Notes under the pieces: generated by a model
Database searches by the model: none
What the model was told of the DNA's origin: nothing
Seen by the model: only the letters and a program-made list of their open reading frames with translations
NCBI GenBank assembly: GCA_009767595.1
Contig: VSDK01027735.1
Span: 546,428-610,427 of the forward strand
Direction: 5' to 3'
DNA length: 64,000 nt
Origin: Symbiodinium kawagutii
Taxonomy: Eukaryota; Sar; Dinophyceae; Suessiales; Symbiodiniaceae
Part shown: piece by piece, positions 52,901 to 62,369 of the stretch
Layout: each line of letters starts with the position of its first letter
Numbering within the stretch: the first letter of the stretch is position 1
Translations under genes and position numbers: made by a program

Positions 52901-55613
52901 AAGGGCCCCTGACTTAGATGGTAGATTCCATGATAGCGAAATCAATGGCCTGCCTGTTGAGATGATGGAGAATCCTGATGGGGAACATGTTCGTCAGCAT
53001 GAAGCACGCATACAAGCTGAGCAGACCTTTATCAAATGGCAAGCACATGAGAGAGTTCAACGAGCTCTACATTCCAAAGGGAGGAAACTACCGGAATATG
53101 TTCCTGGGGATCTGGTGTTTTTCTGGAGGAGCATGATCAAGAAAGGTCAGGACGGAACACGATTCCAAACGGGACGAATCGGCGGTTATGCGGGTCCGGC
53201 AAGAGTGTTGGCGTTGGAGACTCGGAGAGAACCAAGTGGTAATCTACGGCCTAGTTCTGTGGTATGGCTGGTTCGGAATAATCGGTTGGTGAAAGCTTCA
53301 ATCGAACAACTTCGACCTGCATCAGAAAGAGAAGAAGTACTTCACGAACTTGAGAGACCTCCTCAAACCCCATGGACAATGACAGAGTTGGTTCAACCTT
53401 TGGGAGGAGAATCCTATGATGATGTCACAGGAGAAGTACCTACTGAACAAGAAAGACTAGCAGCTGATCCCACAGCTAGATTCTGGCATCGACCTCAACG
53501 AATCCGGATCGTAGGCAAAGTCCCAGAACAAGAACAGCTTAGACTTGAGAGAGAAAAAGAAGCTCAAGAAAGAGGACAAGCTGACCCAGAAGACCAAGAG
53601 ATGGAAGAGATCAGACCAATGGCAGAGGAGGAGGAACAGGAAGATGAGAGACAGATTTTCCCAGACACAGACGAAGAAATGCAGGAGGAGATCCCAGGAG
53701 CAGCGAGTGGATCAAATGAGAGACCTCCTACACGGACACGACAGAGAAGCAGAACACCTCCACGATCCAATGATCATCTCGAAGGTTTCAGTTTCTGGAA
53801 TGATGAGACAGCGATGGTGACCATAGAACTGGAACTACCTACCAGTCGGAGAGGACTAGAACAAATGACACGCGATCCAGTAGCATTCGTAGTGAACATG
53901 ATGAAGAAGAAGAATGTGGAAGTGTTTGAAAAACACATGGACAGTGAGACGTTGGAGAAGTTCAAGAAAGCCAAAGACGTCGAAATGAATAAGTTCATAG
54001 CCTCTCAGGCAATTGAAACCTTGCCTGAACACTTGCAACCTTCTGCCTCCCAAGCCATGCAAATGCGATGGCTTCTTACTTGGAAACCTGGCGAAAATGG
54101 GGATCATGTTGCAAAAGCCCGGATAGTAGTGTTAGGCTACCAGGATCCTAACTATGAGTATCGCACCACGTATGCTCCTACTACCACCCGCCATACTCGT
54201 CAACTCATGTTACAGTATGCTGCGTGTAGGGGCTGGAGGGCTTGGAAGGGAGATGTTGCGGCGGCGTTTTTGCAGGGGAGAGAAGCGGCTGAGGATCTTT
54301 TCTGCATACCCACCAAGGAAATGTGCGAGTTGATGGGAATACCCAAGGGTAGTGTGGCTCGTTTGAGGAAAACTTGTTATGGTTTGGTTCAGGCTCCCTA
54401 TGAGTGGTATCAAACGGTTCGGGAATACCTGTTGAGCATCGGTTTTCGTCAACTTGGTAGTGACCCTTGTTGTTGGAGTTTGGTGATTGATGGAAATGTG
54501 CATGCTTTGATTTCTGGTCATGTTGATGATGTTATTTTCATTGGTAGTGATGAGGACCCTGTTTGGTTGGATGTTCGATCGAAAATTCAACAACACTTTC
54601 GATGGGGGGAGTTTGAACAAGATGAGTTTACTCAGTGTGGAGTCCACATTTCTCGCACGAAACAAGGTGGTTTTCAGCTGTCCCAAAAAGAGTACATGGA
54701 AAAAGTGAAAGAGATTCCTCTAAGTAGAGAAAGGAGGGGAGACAGGAAGAGCGAAACCACGAATTGGGAGAAGACTCAGTTGAGGGGGCTTCTTGGGGCC
54801 ATGTCATGGCATTGCAACCAGGTTGGGTACCGGTATTCGGCTTATGTTTCCCTGGCTCTTTCGGAGGTTCCCAGTTCCACGGTTGAAACCATCATCCAGA
54901 CCAATTCTTTGTTGCACAAAATGAAAGAGGCTGCTAAGACCCCCATGGAGATTTTCCCTTTGAGGTTGGATGATATTGGGGTGTACGCTTGGGTGGATGC
55001 TTCCAATCAAAATCGAGTAGGGGGGAATTCTACTAAGGGGATTTTCATTGGTATGGCTTCCAACAAGTTGAGTGAGGGTGAGATCGCTCGGATTACCCCG
55101 GTTTTCTGGCAGAGTTCCAAGATTGATCGGGTGTGTAGGGCACCGGGGTCGGCGGAAGCACGGGCTGCGGTGGATGCGGAAGACAACCTCTGGTTCATTA
55201 GGTATCAATGGGGGGAAACCATTGGTTTAGTGCCTGATTTGAGGGAACCTAGTTTGGTTGTTCAACAAGTGCCCGGTACTTTGATCACGGATAGTCGGAG
55301 TGTTTTTGACAAACTTCAGAGGCCCTTCATTTCCCCCACCGGTCAATCCAAGAAGATTGATATCGAACTTCTGGCCCTGAAGGAGTCTGAAGAAAGTACG
55401 GGTTTGGATTTGAGATGGGTGAGTGCTTTGGCCCAGCTGGCCAATTCTTTGACTAAACGCGGAGAGGATGCCCAAATGAACCGGTTTATAGCCTGTAGTC
55501 AAACTTGGAGAATTGTTGATGATCCTGATATGTTTAGCGGACGGAAACTTAAACAGCAGGGTCGGGACCTCATGAACCTCGAACAGACTCCCAAAAAGGA
55601 CTCACTTGGCTGA
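49992..55613 (+). CDS. pol: Pol polyprotein: methyltransferase-like domain, integrase, reverse transcriptase, RNase H
   Basis: Open from ATG 49992, 1873 codons. Residues 1-370 overlap the +1 ORF and look disordered. About 385-640: SAM-methyltransferase-like region with LFLLEVACAPDS near 419 and VWVSTECGAFSPMQN at 474-488, where ECGAFS resembles the PCQ-x-FS loop of C5-cytosine methyltransferases. Gly-Asp-Gln repeats follow at about 704-740. Integrase: H756, H761, C789, C792 zinc site and D819, D884, E920 (35 residues between the last two). RT: D1421 (GDVAAAFLQG) and HVDD at 1510-1513. RNase H: D1669, E1722, D1767, but N1818 (LANSLTK) where copia has Asp. Confidence 0.92.
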   Translation: MSVPKCGDNHATDTSHVQRQPGQPQQRVTTDKDCGDSQRQLGHKPADQHTQYRNPAPRSGQPSSEQATTGSSSTCLQLSATCEATAPRHVTFSTPDDQHGRPNETALHVQQAGVCARAAKVRTSSSQRPDSPRTPSIASRNQEASRGYPNQPGPDHHDRDQERQTRRFTSHVLGSRNPIHNSGDSGGVTTGPSSLCDQPCLGRDYLGRRQTRGSNFPGTVAQLPGLLPVGHQGGQAERGRCQLATDSVRKMGREGGSRGRSMGGIQQLHSQGDAASHRQEHESTTQQGRGRTQHQERCLHAALHRDTHSRGRSLPRRDDEHDEDHDGGDAHHEGGDARDEGIPESERQFQEQEDKCKSQLRGTQPSTAVTKEIDEDTTYDEPPCLSMMMTPSEHEKLRKAAENFLPAQWAGVTDINRLFLLEVACAPDSTLTATAQKQGLSAERASLFNGCDLTTPEGLRKTLKLIRDHRPRHVWVSTECGAFSPMQNLNQRNSQQKKDLQDKQREARKQHVGGLVVAYYAWSMGSEVHWEWSRRCRAWKWKLMDRMRTQMKTHTAIVGGCRVDLKDPKTQKVIGKEWRVETTNEQFAQQLHLPCLRDACPKPHTPCEGSLTRMSAFYPKTMATRIIHYLKGIQGATDQVAKTSKDRDKEMDHPGKDTYHKKRCNCRLFQDGGISQVCANCILGIHQGEVYVGDDHGHDHGNHGEPDGQGDQGDQGDQGDQGNQGDQGDQGNQGDQDDQEDPAVRREWERKFRLIHSATGHGDTKLLVDALKQRGATDQVIRWAKQFTCPICEERKRPAPRRVANLEVIPKRWKVVLADCAVWRDPRTDKRLVIGLLMDQGCRFLVGKVLVEGGTANVQAHQYQQFFQDHWQIYFGNPDMLRFDAEGTWRSRKLDDFFARSNVMMDPIPGDAHWHISPLERSVAWLKELLTKCSMEESQCSSKEIVANAIAIWNQREMVRGFSPFQHALGRAPDLDGRFHDSEINGLPVEMMENPDGEHVRQHEARIQAEQTFIKWQAHERVQRALHSKGRKLPEYVPGDLVFFWRSMIKKGQDGTRFQTGRIGGYAGPARVLALETRREPSGNLRPSSVVWLVRNNRLVKASIEQLRPASEREEVLHELERPPQTPWTMTELVQPLGGESYDDVTGEVPTEQERLAADPTARFWHRPQRIRIVGKVPEQEQLRLEREKEAQERGQADPEDQEMEEIRPMAEEEEQEDERQIFPDTDEEMQEEIPGAASGSNERPPTRTRQRSRTPPRSNDHLEGFSFWNDETAMVTIELELPTSRRGLEQMTRDPVAFVVNMMKKKNVEVFEKHMDSETLEKFKKAKDVEMNKFIASQAIETLPEHLQPSASQAMQMRWLLTWKPGENGDHVAKARIVVLGYQDPNYEYRTTYAPTTTRHTRQLMLQYAACRGWRAWKGDVAAAFLQGREAAEDLFCIPTKEMCELMGIPKGSVARLRKTCYGLVQAPYEWYQTVREYLLSIGFRQLGSDPCCWSLVIDGNVHALISGHVDDVIFIGSDEDPVWLDVRSKIQQHFRWGEFEQDEFTQCGVHISRTKQGGFQLSQKEYMEKVKEIPLSRERRGDRKSETTNWEKTQLRGLLGAMSWHCNQVGYRYSAYVSLALSEVPSSTVETIIQTNSLLHKMKEAAKTPMEIFPLRLDDIGVYAWVDASNQNRVGGNSTKGIFIGMASNKLSEGEIARITPVFWQSSKIDRVCRAPGSAEARAAVDAEDNLWFIRYQWGETIGLVPDLREPSLVVQQVPGTLITDSRSVFDKLQRPFISPTGQSKKIDIELLALKESEESTGLDLRWVSALAQLANSLTKRGEDAQMNRFIACSQTWRIVDDPDMFSGRKLKQQGRDLMNLEQTPKKDSLG
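50257..51099 (+). CDS. overlapping ORF with SAP-like and ExoX-C-like segments
   Basis: Frame +1 relative to gag and pol is open from 50077; the first ATG is at 50257 (280 codons). It looks like a real protein: helix-turn-helix SAP-like segments (CVQELQRYGHHPHSDLTVPE and EIKNAKRDDLRRMCSAREIP), a GGATFQELLHNYPDYCQWAI segment like the C-terminal domain attached to ExoX-type nucleases, and a Met-rich coiled tail. The other frame over the same bases is also open but low in complexity. The function may be nucleic-acid binding or nuclear targeting of the integration complex (inference). It may be made by frameshifting. Confidence 0.6.
   Translation: MSLSRPQMTSMADQMKPHYMCNKQECVQELQRYGHHPHSDLTVPELRVLLRETRKQAGVIPISQGPTIMTEIKNAKRDDLRRMCSAREIPFTTRATVGELRLALRHYVINHASGETTLDVGKHGGATFQELLHNYPDYCQWAIKEVKQKEEDASWQLIQFAKWAEKVGAEADLWEESSNFIPKEMQRPIAKSMNRPPSKEEAEPSTKRDAYMQPSIETPTPGGEAFQGEMMNMMKTMMVEMHTMKAEMLEMKESQSQSGSSKNRKTSASPSFEVLNPPQQ
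52104..52212 (+). repeat. in-frame GGTGACCAG 9-bp tandem repeat
   Basis: About eleven near-identical 9-bp units encoding GDQ/GNQ tripeptides between the methyltransferase-like region and integrase. Probably a flexible linker. The repeat keeps the frame. Confidence 0.92.
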
Positions 55614-55686
55614 CCTGTGCATCTGTGTGATGTTTTTCGGTGGCACCCTCCGAATTTCAGAGGTACAGTCATGACACGTCTTGACT

Positions 55687-55695
55687 GAGAGGGGG
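55687..55695 (+). promoter_or_regulatory. polypurine tract
   Basis: GAGAGGGGG ends three bases (CCA) before the 3' LTR and would prime plus-strand DNA synthesis. The position is standard; the three-base spacer is slightly unusual. Confidence 0.65.
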
Positions 55696-55698
55696 CCA

Positions 55699-55860
55699 TG
55701 TCTTTTATCAAAGTGTGATGCTGTGATCCTGAGTGTTTCACGCTCGCAGCTCACCTATTGGCCCTCTAGTTAGTTCCCTAAGCTTTGACTTAGATCCTTT
55801 CGGCACCGAGCCATTGGGGAAAAGAGTCGCTTGTGTGGGAAGCTCACCGTGGGCCCAGCA
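55699..55860 (+). repeat. 3' LTR (162 bp)
   Basis: Same sequence as 47768-47929, followed by TCAGG at 55861-55865. Confidence 0.96.
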
Positions 55861-56309
55861 TCAGGGTACCCCCTTTTTTGACATACCGCATGTGCTGCAG
55901 TTGCTGTGGACCATGCGGTTTCAAACTGGAAAGCACCTCGCAGCTTTTTAAGGCTCAGTTTGCTGCAGCCGTTTGTCCCCCCCTGAATGTTGAGGGCTGT
56001 TGAGAGATAAGGTTCTTCACGAATGGTGGCTGGAAATAACTTCAGCACCCTGCACCATTTGACCTCATTCATTTGGACGGAAGACAAATAAGTTTCACGA
56101 CAGGTTAGTTCTCTTCATAAACTCACCATAATTCACAGACTTGGAAATCACAGCTTGTCATCAAAGCATTGCCTTTCGACAATACCAGGGTCAGCCCATT
56201 GCTTCCCATAACTTTGAGTCAGATTTGGTGGTCACCGGGCAACCTGTTGCTTCCCACAACTTTGGGGTCTGGTTCTTCATCTCTGCTCGCCCAGTTCCTC
56301 GTTGCGCCA

Positions 56310-56431
56310 TGAGCACCATGAGCACAACGGATCGATGGCTGGCGCCGAGTACAGACGAGGTCCCTCCGGAGGCCCCACCGTCCCCCCAGCCGGTGCACCC
56401 TGGACTCTCGTGCCTCAGCTGCATGAACTGA
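56310..56431 (+). CDS. candidate exon, unknown protein
   Basis: GC-rich island reading DRWLAPSTDEVPPEAPPSPQ then PVHPGLSCLSCMN before a stop; a second frame (MAGAEYRRGPSGGPTVPPAG) is also open. It is the first GC-rich patch after the retrotransposon and could continue the interrupted gene. The splice sites are not clear. Confidence 0.25.
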
Positions 56432-56618
56432 GCAACCAAGCAACACATGGGTGGTGTCTCAAGTCTCAGGGTGAAGCCAGGAATGATACATTCATATCCA
56501 TTAATGATGTATAATAGCAGGGGATGATAGGAATACAATAGTAGGGGATACCATACAGGGGGTTCTCGAGCCAGTTTGGGGAGCAACCAAGCAAGCAACG
56601 GACCAGAACCAAGCAAAT

Positions 56619-56718
56619 GGGTGTTTCTTAAAATGGTACGCCAAAAATGGTTGGTTCATTACTATAAATGCTTTCTAAACTGGATGCTTTGGGGGATCCC
56701 CTATTTTGAGAAATACCC
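56619..56718. mobile_element. MITE family A, copy A15
   Basis: Ends GGGTGTTTCTTAAAATGG and CCTATTTTGAGAAATACCC. The flanks AAAT (56615-56618) and AGAT (56719-56722) differ by one base. Confidence 0.78.
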
Positions 56719-56729
56719 AGATGAACCAA

Positions 56730-57290
56730 CATGAAGCAACATGAACTTGTGACCACGTTTGGTGAGAGGAATGACAGCAATGTTTGATGCTGTTTGAAAT
56801 AGGACATATGATTGACTGTCACTAAAGAGATTTAATCACTAGTAATCAATCATTAAACACTAATCAGAATTAGCTAATTGTTCATCAACCATTAATTATG
56901 AATCATGAGTAATGACTGGATGATATCTATCATAAATTCGAATCGTTACTGAATCATAAGTCACTAATGGTTATTCATCAAGAGCCATATTATTGGGTTA
57001 TCATGGTTAGTGGTTTGCAATTGAAGATCATGAGTCATAAATGTTTGTAGTCATGAATCACCCAGGGTTATTAGTCATTAATTGGCTTTAGACTAATAGC
57101 TAATGGTTATCAGGTATCAGACTGATTAATGGTTGATTGATATACAACAAGTTATGAGTCCTTAGTCATTAATGGTTAGTTTTTGGTCATTTTGGATGTG
57201 ATTTTTTCTTGACTAATAACTAACCATTTATGACTAATAATATTTCTTGACGAATAAGTAATTAGTCATTATGCTTGTGAACCATTATTG
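56730..57290. other. intron-like sequence
   Basis: AT-rich with TAGTCATTAATGGTTA-type repeats. No gene is seen. Confidence 0.6.
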
Positions 57291-57296
57291 TCACTT

Positions 57297-57525
57297 GGCA
57301 GTGGGTCAGTTCACCCTCAGACCCCCTGGTTCTTCTATTATTAAGCATTGTTTTGCCTATGGTTGTTGCGTATGATCTCTCATTATTGGTTGATTGATAT
57401 TGACCCATGGCCAATATTTATATAGCTGGTAGATCCCCTACCATTGTTATGAACGATACCCTATTATCAACCATTAGCCAGCTAGGCTCCACCATTGTTG
57501 TTGGTTAACTGCTTGACCCATGGCC
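57297..57525. mobile_element. MITE family B, copy B6 (long or nested form)
   Basis: 229 bp between ACTT duplications (57293-57296 and 57526-57529). Ends GGCAGTGGGTCAGTTCACCC and CTGCTTGACCCATGGCC. A second TGACCCATGGCC lies internally near 57402-57413, so this is a nested or extended copy. Confidence 0.78.
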
Positions 57526-57649
57526 ACTTGTGAACCACGATGTGAATTTGGTGACTCATCAAGTAAAGTAGCCACATGGTCATCTCAATGGGCCACAAAG
57601 ATGCTCGGTCTTCCCCATGAATTGTTGAGCCATGGGCCAGGGTCCTTGT

Positions 57650-57767
57650 GGCGAGCTGGGTCAAGCAGTTAACCAACAAATAATGGGGGATAATAACCTA
57701 CAATAATAGTGGGAAAGCAATGGTTAATGATGGAAGAACCAGGGGTACGGGGTTTTGACCCATAGCC
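57650..57767. mobile_element. MITE family B, copy B7 (inverted relative to B6)
   Basis: Ends GGCGAGCTGGGTCAAGCAG and GGGTTTTGACCCATAGCC, flanked by TTGT at 57646-57649 and 57768-57771. Confidence 0.84.
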
Positions 57768-57774
57768 TTGTCAA

Positions 57775-58600
57775 GGATGGTGCCCTCCCACAATCATTGG
57801 GAAACGAAGCCCATCCACTGCTCCTATTGCTGGTTCAGCCAGGCAACGATATGGGGTTTATGGCCACGGTTAGTTATAGTGATTTACAACGGTTACAGTA
57901 ATTGCGATTATATAATTGTCATCTTTTTAATGGTTAATAATCTCCATTCACCAGATTCACGCTGGGAGTCAACCAGAAAATGTTCGTTCAGTCCATGGTG
58001 GTTGTCCTTGTTGGGAATGTCATTTGAATTCCACTAGGTTTGCGGCGGCGTGTGAATCAGTGAATGTGATCGCTTCGGGAATTCCAACGATGTGACGACT
58101 GATGTTTGTTATCCCAAATGATTGTTGGATATGCCTCTTTTTATTCCAATTCTTGGTGGGACCCACTTTAAAGCTTTGTATTGATGAATGGGCCCTTGGC
58201 ATGTCTTGAGATGCTCTGCAGTTTATAAGATATTCAGAATCTCCCTGATTGGCTCCCTACTCAGCAATAATTCAAACGTACTTGTTTGTATGTCAATATA
58301 TCATCATACACATGTTCAATTATACACAAACATATGTTATGTGTGATTATACAGCATACAGGGGCACATATTGATATAAGTGATCTCCACCATGACATAT
58401 CGTACATACATATTTTATATAGACACATCGTTCCTGTAATATATCCTGCCATTATTTTTGACATGTTTTCTGACATTTGACATTCTTCCTATCATTCTAT
58501 CGCGGTTGAGGTCCGGCAGTGACTAAGATCAGGTGCGATCATGAGGACGACGGGCCATGAGGAGGAGGAAGGAGAGGATGAGAATGAGCTCTGATTGAAT
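57775..58600. other. intron-like sequence
   Basis: No supported gene. ACACATATTGATAT-type AT-rich DNA at 58270-58450. Confidence 0.45.
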
Positions 58601-58605
58601 CGAAC

Positions 58606-58718
58606 AAACCTCACCCGACAGGTGGGAAATAACACAAAGTCCTTCAATTCTTTCTGGGGTGATTTCCCACAGTTATCACCCACTGTGGTCCTTCAATAAC
58701 CTCACCCGACAGGTGGGT
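58606..58718. repeat. duplicated AACCTCACCCGACAGGTGGG box
   Basis: Two identical 20-bp copies (about 58606 and 58699) about 93 bp apart. The second copy ends in the acceptor of the following exon candidate. Confidence 0.8.
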
Positions 58719-58890
58719 TCCAGATGTGGGTGACCACTTCCCAGTTGCATATCAGCCAGTCCAGCGTCCCTCCAGGTGGTTTGCAGAGAGCAGTTCCCAC
58801 TATGAGTTCATCAAGCAGCAGCCCCTTGAGCAGCCATGCTGTTGGTGGCGGCCTCATGACATCTGGCACTGTTTGGCATGTTTAGGCCAT
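58715..58890 (+). CDS. candidate exon, unknown protein
   Basis: After acceptor ACCCGACAG|GTGGG two frames are open: VPDVGDHFPVAYQPVQRPSR then WFAESSSHYEFIKQQPLEQP, and FQMWVTTSQLHISQSSVPPG. The first looks more protein-like. No donor is settled. Confidence 0.33.
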
Positions 58891-58929
58891 GTGGAAGTAA
58901 TGTATTTGTATATACGTATGCATGTATTT

Positions 58930-58955
58930 GCTATATATATATATATATATATGAT
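58930..58955. repeat. (TA)n microsatellite
   Basis: Simple TA run. No coding sequence nearby. Confidence 0.9.
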
Positions 58956-58999
58956 GAATTTAATGATGGATTTACTCATGTAACCATAAACATATACTT

Positions 59000-59630
59000 G
59001 CATCCGTAACGCAGATAAGAAAAACACACATCCAACGCACAAAAAGTCGAGCTTATAGGTATATACACACATGGTGGACTGATATATGTTGGCTTTCCTA
59101 CTAACAGTCATGAATGGAGAATGAAAACCAACTTGGTTGTCCTTTATGCTATCCTCAGGGATTATTTCACATCCCGCCTGCTATCGCGGTTTGTGCCGTA
59201 CTGAAAGGCCGTATGGTCTTATCACTAATAGGATGAATTTGAACATGATATTGTGATGCATTATTTTCTGTTTAGACATGTCCGTATGTGTGCTTAAGTT
59301 CATATAGTTTTTGTGGTTGGTACAGTTCCTGCTGCAGCTTTTCCTACTATTGCCTTCGGGGTCGTCATCACCGCTTCTGTTCTTTCCCTTGAATTTGTTC
59401 CCTCGCTATGCTGGTGGCTGTTGCTGTGCAAAAAGTTGTGGACATGTTTGATGTTAATGCGCAATGGTAGATCCAGATTAAATTCACAACCCCGGTATAT
59501 TTGACGGTAGACCGCCATCTATTTAGGGGAAAACCAATGCCTGTATATTAATCTGGATCTACCATAATATATTCAAATGTATCTTTAGGCCATCAAGCAT
59601 AGTTAAAATACGATGTAGCTCTTGCTGTTC
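59000..59630. other. intron-like sequence
   Basis: Contains a near-palindromic block at about 59462-59565 (TGGTAGATCCAGATTAA ... TTAATCTGGATCTACCA, arms 17 bp), possibly another small inverted-repeat element. No gene is seen. Confidence 0.5.
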
Positions 59631-59637
59631 AGGTGCT

Positions 59638-59677
<40 letters not shown>

Positions 59678-59826
59678 CATGATGATGATGATGATGATGA
59701 TGATGATGGTGATGGTGATGGTGATGGTGATGGTGATGGTGATTGTGATGATGATGGTGATGGTGATGATGATGATGGTGATGGTGATGGTGATGATGGT
59801 GGTGATGGTGATGATGGTGGTGATGG

Positions 59827-59868
<42 letters not shown>

Positions 59869-60196
59869 NNNNNNNNNNNNNNNNNNNNNNNNNNNNNNNN
59901 NNNNNNNNNNNNNNNNNNNNNNNNNNNNNNNNNNNNNNNNNNNNNNNNNNNNNNNNNNNNNNNNNNNNNNNNNNNNNNNNNNNNNNNNNNNNNNNNNNNN
60001 NNNNNNNNNNNNNNNNNNNNNNNNNNNNNNNNNNNNNNNNNNNNNNNNNNNNNNNNNNNNNNNNNNNNNNNNNNNNNNNNNNNNNNNNNNNNNNNNNNNN
60101 NNNNNNNNNNNNNNNNNNNNNNNNNNNNNNNNNNNNNNNNNNNNNNNNNNNNNNNNNNNNNNNNNNNNNNNNNNNNNNNNNNNNNNNNNNTTTGTT

Positions 60197-60256
<60 letters not shown>

Positions 60257-60358
60257 GTGATGGTGATGGTGATGGTGATGGTGATGGTGATGGTGCTGCT
60301 GCTGCTGCTGCTGATGATGATGATGATGGTGATGGTGATGGTGATGGTGATGATGGCT
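59638..60358. repeat. (GAT)n/(GGT)n microsatellite with assembly gap
   Basis: GAT, GGT and some GCT triplets on both sides of a 322-bp N run at 59869-60190. The true length is unknown. Frames across it are artefacts. Confidence 0.97.
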
Positions 60359-60831
60359 GGTAGTTGATGATGTTGATAGTGATAGTTCCTATTTTGCGCT
60401 CTGTGTCGGCAATACTGTGAACCAGCAAATTAAAGCGAAACCATAAAGGGTATCCGACAGGTCGAGGGTGACAATCAAAGCAACAGTGGCCGGACTAAAC
60501 TGGAAGAGTCCCAATTCAGTCTTGGCTATTTTCTGATGATAGTGTCTTGAAGCAAGTGCCCACAATCCAGTTTCTTATTTCTGCATGGTTGTACTCCCCT
60601 TGCTGGAATACTTTCCAATCTGATATCATGGGTTCGAGGAAATTGGATGCAGTAGAGTTGTTGATAGTCATTACAGTATATCCAAAACAGGATAGTATAA
60701 CAGGCATACCGGAATGTAACCTGTAGATAAAGCTAATTTGTCGTACATTTCTTGTTAGCCAGTTGTCCCAAGGATGTTCCGCCAATCATTATCTGCTCAA
60801 AATGAGGTTGACTGGGATCCAGGAGAGGTTG

Positions 60832-60935
60832 GACGCACAAGCGGAGAAGCAACCTGCGCGCTTCGATGAAATCCTAACGCGATTGGACATGCAGGCCGAG
60901 CTTCTGAAAGAAACTCGGAGATGGAAAAAATGCCC
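60832..60935 (+). CDS. candidate exon, coiled-coil-like peptide
   Basis: Acceptor GGGATCCAG|GAGAGG. Reads ERLDAQAEKQPARFDEILTR then LDMQAELLKETRRWKK, heptad-like and charged. The donor is not clear. No family is recognised. Confidence 0.35.
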
Positions 60936-60989
60936 AACTCAACAAAGGGGCACAAGTCATGTTTTCAATTTGGGGGCATAAATGGTGCT

Positions 60990-62200
60990 ACCTTCTTACC
61001 ATGCCAGATTGTGATGATGCTCAATGTGTAGTTTACCAATTCAAGTCTTAAGTTGCTCAGATTCAGAATGCTTGAGGCTTGACCAGGTAGTCAGTTTGAC
61101 CAAGTTTGACGAGGCTTGACCAAGTTGGTAGTTTGCACTCGCCCTAATCGGGTTTGTCATGGTTTGTCCAAACATGGTGTACCCCTTTGGCCGGTTAGTT
61201 TCCATATGAAAAAGATCATGAGGCTGCTTGGTCAAGGGGTACTGCCATGGCTATGGACCAGCCCAATCGGCAATAGGAGTTTCAGTCTTTTGACAACTTG
61301 TCCCACTGCGAAGATCCGGGGCCTTCAGAACAAGCCTTGGGGTCCTATGCAAACTTGACAAAACATGTGATATCCAATTAGGCACAACCATTGAGGGGGG
61401 AGCATTTTGACATAACAACAGCATTTTTAGATATTCTCAGTACATGTTCGACCAAATCACATATTTCTAGATGGACACATAGGTCCATCTTAGGTGTGCT
61501 TATACGCATGCATATGTACGGTATGCATATACGTGCATTTTCAATACCATTTGATTAATACTGTAGATGTTTAATGGCGACCCCAGATTAATACCCCCCC
61601 AGAAGGTTTCCGCTCGCCCTTTTAAACCTCAGACCTTCTCAATATGTTTTTTTTTTTTTTTTTTTCGATGATCAAGAAATAATAGATTAAATATGATTCC
61701 TATTGAGATAGATGAGGAAACGGATGGGACACCATAAGCAGCAGCTCGGGAGGGCATCAGAAGGAGTCATAAGCAGCAGTTTGGGATGCCAAGCCACAAA
61801 TCTTGGCCATGAAAGTAATGAGCAGCGAGTGAAAACAGAAACCAGGGATGGATGAGATACCAGGGATGGATGAGATACCAGGAATTAGGGTCCAGCACGA
61901 GGATAGCTGCGAAGCTTTCGAATAGTAGGCCTCCTCTGAAAAGTTGTATTGCAATATGATTTTTCAACAGTAGAAATTCTGGTGAGGCGGTCATCTAATT
62001 GGGAGGGTTTTCAGGGGGACAATGCTACGCGTCCTTCAGGAATCCTACACTTGGGCTATTTTTATTCAAGCGCGGAGGGGTTATCTGATTTGGAGGTTGC
62101 GAATCATTACTCATCATTATAAACCCAGAAACCCATAAACAGCCTGAAGATGATTCATAAGCCCATCTAACAACCACCTCTCAAAGCCCATAGCAACATA
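60990..62200. other. intron-like sequence
   Basis: GACCAAGTTTGACGAGGCTT repeats at 61080-61125, poly-T at 61645-61665, GATACCAGGGATGGATGA duplicated at 61846-61885. No confirmed gene. Confidence 0.5.
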
Positions 62201-62235
62201 TCGCCTTGCCATCTCTGCGGTCGCCCGCGTCCCAG

Positions 62236-62369
62236 GATCTTGTCAAAGTGCGCGGGGCCGCCGTGCCCCAGTGTCGTCGGAACTCGACGCAGATGTCTTC
62301 ATTGCTTCTCACCTATGAGACTGCGCCCTCGCCCCCACCGGAGGACCCGGGTGGCAGGTGGATCGGTCA
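62236..62369 (+). CDS. exon, unknown protein
   Basis: Acceptor GCGTCCCAG|GATCTT; donor GGTCA|GTGAAG, or earlier GGCAG|GTGGAT. Reads DLVKVRGAAVPQCRRNSTQM then SSLLLTYETAPSPPPEDPGG, phase 0 in and 2 out. The first base of 62706 completes His and continues in frame. Confidence 0.5.

Larger units (their letters stand above)
47763..55865 (+). mobile_element. complete copia-type LTR retrotransposon with TCAGG target duplication
   Basis: Element 47768-55860 (8093 bp) is flanked by TCAGG at 47763-47767 and 55861-55865. Both LTRs are 162 bp, begin TGT, end CA and appear identical base for base. The domain order protease-integrase-RT-RNase H is that of Ty1/copia. Identical LTRs mean a very recent insertion. 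It sits in the intron after exon 8 of the cysteine-module gene, in the same orientation. Confidence 0.96.
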
